A stretch of 6,562 nt of DNA from NCBI GenBank assembly GCA_014534415.1, contig JACVRM010000123.1, positions 1 through 6,562 of the forward strand, in the 5' to 3' direction. The notes under the pieces were generated by a model, which saw only the letters and a list, made by a program, of their open reading frames with translations, was not told where the DNA came from and searched no databases. Source of the DNA: Thermoleophilia bacterium (GTDB taxonomy: Bacteria; Actinomycetota; Thermoleophilia; Gaiellales; Gaiellaceae). Shown one piece after another: positions 5,627-6,562 of the stretch; position 1 is the first letter of the stretch, and each line of letters opens with the position of its first letter. The position numbers were made by a program, and so were the translations under genes.

Positions 5627-6037
5627 TCACGCGCTACGTGCAGCAGGCGATCGCCGAGCGGCTGCTTCGATAGCCGCGCGGGCGGCGTCGAACTGCTCCG
5701 AGGTCAGGCGGATGTGGGAATGGCGCCATAGGCTCTGGGGGAAGATCCCGACCGACTCGACGGGCGGCGCGTCGTGGAGATCGGCGATGACCATAAGCGG
5801 CCGGATCGGGAAACGCCACGCCCAGCGCGTCCGCGCCAGGTCGTGTTCCGGGTCGCCGCTCACTTCGACGACGCCGAAGATAGCCTGCCAGACCGCCGCG
5901 TACAGGACCGCCCGCTCGCCCGGCTCCACCGAGGGGCGCTTCGACGAGGAGTGGGCTCGGATCCCGCTCGAGTCGACGAGCCGATCGAGCGGCCGGTCGC
6001 CGCGGCCACGGACGAGCAGCCAGTGGGTCAGCTGCAC
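5627..6037 (-). CDS. Small EVE/PUA-like domain protein (hypothetical)
   Basis: A 136-residue soluble protein that resembles the EVE/ASCH/PUA-like fold, small beta-barrels that bind modified nucleobases or RNA. Visible supports are THWLLVRGRG at the N-terminus, SSKRPSVEPGERAVLYA (31-47, the usual 'x-G-D-x-V-x-x-Y' type strand), FGVVEVSGDPEHD (54-66), RWAWRFPIRPLMVI (71-84) and a final IFPQSLWRHSHIRLTSEQF (98-116) leading into an Ala-rich helix. Trp and Arg/His residues cluster as expected of a base-binding pocket. The assignment is by pattern, not by a database match, so treat it as tentative. The start is uncertain. The open frame runs on into the thiolase region, but GTG 6037 is the first usable codon directly before the recognisable domain; no Shine-Dalgarno precedes it and a strong hairpin ends 2 nt upstream. 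Coding is supported by the coherent protein motifs in this frame. It sits between thiolase and methyltransferase. Confidence 0.72.
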   Translation of the reverse strand: MQLTHWLLVRGRGDRPLDRLVDSSGIRAHSSSKRPSVEPGERAVLYAAVWQAIFGVVEVSGDPEHDLARTRWAWRFPIRPLMVIADLHDAPPVESVGIFPQSLWRHSHIRLTSEQFDAARAAIEAAARRSPAARSA

Positions 6038-6039
6038 GT

Positions 6040-6065
6040 GCGGGCCAGGCCGAAGCCTGACCCGC
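6040..6065 (-). terminator. UUCG-capped 11-bp hairpin after thiolase (terminator or mRNA element)
   Basis: In the leftward transcript the arms GCGGGTCAGGC and GCCTGGCCCGC pair over 11 bp, with a single internal U.G wobble, around a TTCG loop closed by C-G, the exceptionally stable cUUCGg tetraloop. The hairpin begins 27 nt after the thiolase stop and ends 2 nt before the GTG chosen for the EVE-like gene. No T-tract follows, so it is not a classical intrinsic terminator. U-less hairpins have been proposed as terminators in high-GC actinobacteria. It could instead protect the thiolase mRNA 3' end or restrict translation of the next gene. Confidence 0.5.
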
Positions 6066-6092
6066 GGTCTCGGAGAACCACCGGACGCTCCA

Positions 6093-6562
6093 CTAAAGGG
6101 CCTCGATGACGGCTGCGATGGCCATCCCGAAGCCGATGCACATCGACGCGATCCCGTAGCGCTCACCGCGGCGCTCGAGCTCATTCAGCAGCGTCGCCGT
6201 CACGCGGGCGCCGGTGGCGCCGAGCGGATGGCCCAGCGAGATGCCGCCCCCGTTCGGGTTCACGTCGCCGGCGTCCCACCGCTCCTGCAGCCCGGTGTCG
6301 GCAAGGAACTGGAGCACGACCGAAGCAAACGCTTCGTTCACCTCAATCACGCTCATGTCGTCCCACGCCAGCCCCGCCTTCGCGAGCGCCTTCGCGCACG
6401 CCTCGGGGTTCCCGTGCAGCATCAGCGTCGGGTCGACGCCTGCGAGCCCGAACGAGACGAACCGCGCGCGCGGCTCGAGGCCAAGCCGCGAGACAGCTTG
6501 CTCGCTCGCGATCAGCACAGCCGCGGCGCCGTCGACGATCTGCGACGAGTTGCCGGCGGTGA
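6093..6562 (-). CDS. Thiolase (acetyl-CoA acyltransferase), C-terminal part
   Basis: The last 155 residues of a thiolase; the gene enters from the right edge, so its start and nucleophilic N-terminal Cys are not seen. Thiolases cleave 3-ketoacyl-CoA with CoA, or condense two acyl-CoAs. Reading from the edge, TAGNSSQIVDGAAAVLIAS is the typical junction into the C-terminal domain, where the substrate-facing Asn-Ser lies. NEAFA, GGGISLGHPLGATGAR with the catalytic His, and MCIGFGMAIA with the second catalytic Cys follow in the expected order and spacing. The cysteine loop reads CIGFG where many thiolases have C-x-GGG. A GTG at 6518 inside the frame is internal, not the start, because conserved sequence continues upstream of it. 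The stop is TAG at 6093-6095. Together with the dehydrogenase at the far end of the same-strand run it indicates fatty-acid or C4-CoA metabolism; degradative or biosynthetic direction cannot be decided. Confidence 0.95.
   Translation of the reverse strand, partial: TAGNSSQIVDGAAAVLIASEQAVSRLGLEPRARFVSFGLAGVDPTLMLHGNPEACAKALAKAGLAWDDMSVIEVNEAFASVVLQFLADTGLQERWDAGDVNPNGGGISLGHPLGATGARVTATLLNELERRGERYGIASMCIGFGMAIAAVIEAL

Noticed and set aside
5614..5673. Tiny rightward frame beginning MPRPITRYVQQ
   Set aside because: Nineteen codons, no ribosome binding site, and lies over the end of the EVE-like gene; expected by chance.
5774..6109. Rightward 111-residue frame opposite the EVE-like gene
   Set aside because: Arg/Asp/Pro-rich; the opposite strand has coherent PUA-like sequence.
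6038..6184. Upstream extension of the EVE-like frame to 6184
   Set aside because: It would overlap the conserved C-terminus of the thiolase and encode a Ser/Arg/Pro-rich stretch with no motif.
1..6562. tRNA, rRNA, CRISPR array, insertion sequence or phage genes
   Set aside because: I looked for cloverleaf T-arm sequences, regularly spaced repeats, and transposase or integrase motifs and saw none.

Overview
The window is a gene-dense, GC-rich stretch (estimated by eye at about two thirds or more G+C) with no mobile elements, CRISPR arrays or RNA genes that I can see. High GC, GTG at five of the seven chosen starts, near-absent Shine-Dalgarno sequences, possible leaderless promoters and tight packing suggest an actinobacterium-like genome. 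A deep-branching group such as Thermoleophilia is my guess, from general feel and not from a search.

Left half (about 1-4074): ion transport. A rightward CPA1-type Na+/H+ antiporter (129-1409) converges on, and overlaps by 93 bp, a leftward Ca2+/Na+ antiporter-family gene (1317-2261). Divergent from the latter, across an 83-bp gap holding a perfect 7-bp inverted repeat, lies a rightward two-gene unit: an ArsB/NhaD-type permease (2345-3607) and a small two-CBS-domain protein (3607-4074) whose GTG start shares a base with the permease stop codon. Three unrelated secondary transporter families side by side, one with a probable nucleotide-sensing partner, look like a monovalent/divalent cation or anion homeostasis locus. 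The actual substrates cannot be read from the sequence.

Right half (4071-6562): a leftward run of acyl-CoA metabolism genes with two inserted accessory genes. In transcription order these are a thiolase (5' end outside the window), a small EVE/PUA-like protein, a class I SAM-dependent methyltransferase and a 3-hydroxyacyl-CoA dehydrogenase. Thiolase plus dehydrogenase supply two adjacent steps of beta-oxidation or of C4-CoA (acetoacetyl-/3-hydroxybutyryl-CoA) metabolism. A strong UUCG-capped hairpin lies in the mRNA between thiolase and the EVE-like gene. The dehydrogenase and the CBS gene meet tail to tail on one CTAG that supplies both stop codons.

No stretch longer than about 130 bp lacks a gene. 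The most notable points are the altered ion-site motifs of the Ca2+/Na+ antiporter homologue, the permease-CBS module, the symmetric divergent promoter candidate, and the hairpin next to the EVE-like start. None of these alone proves a new system.
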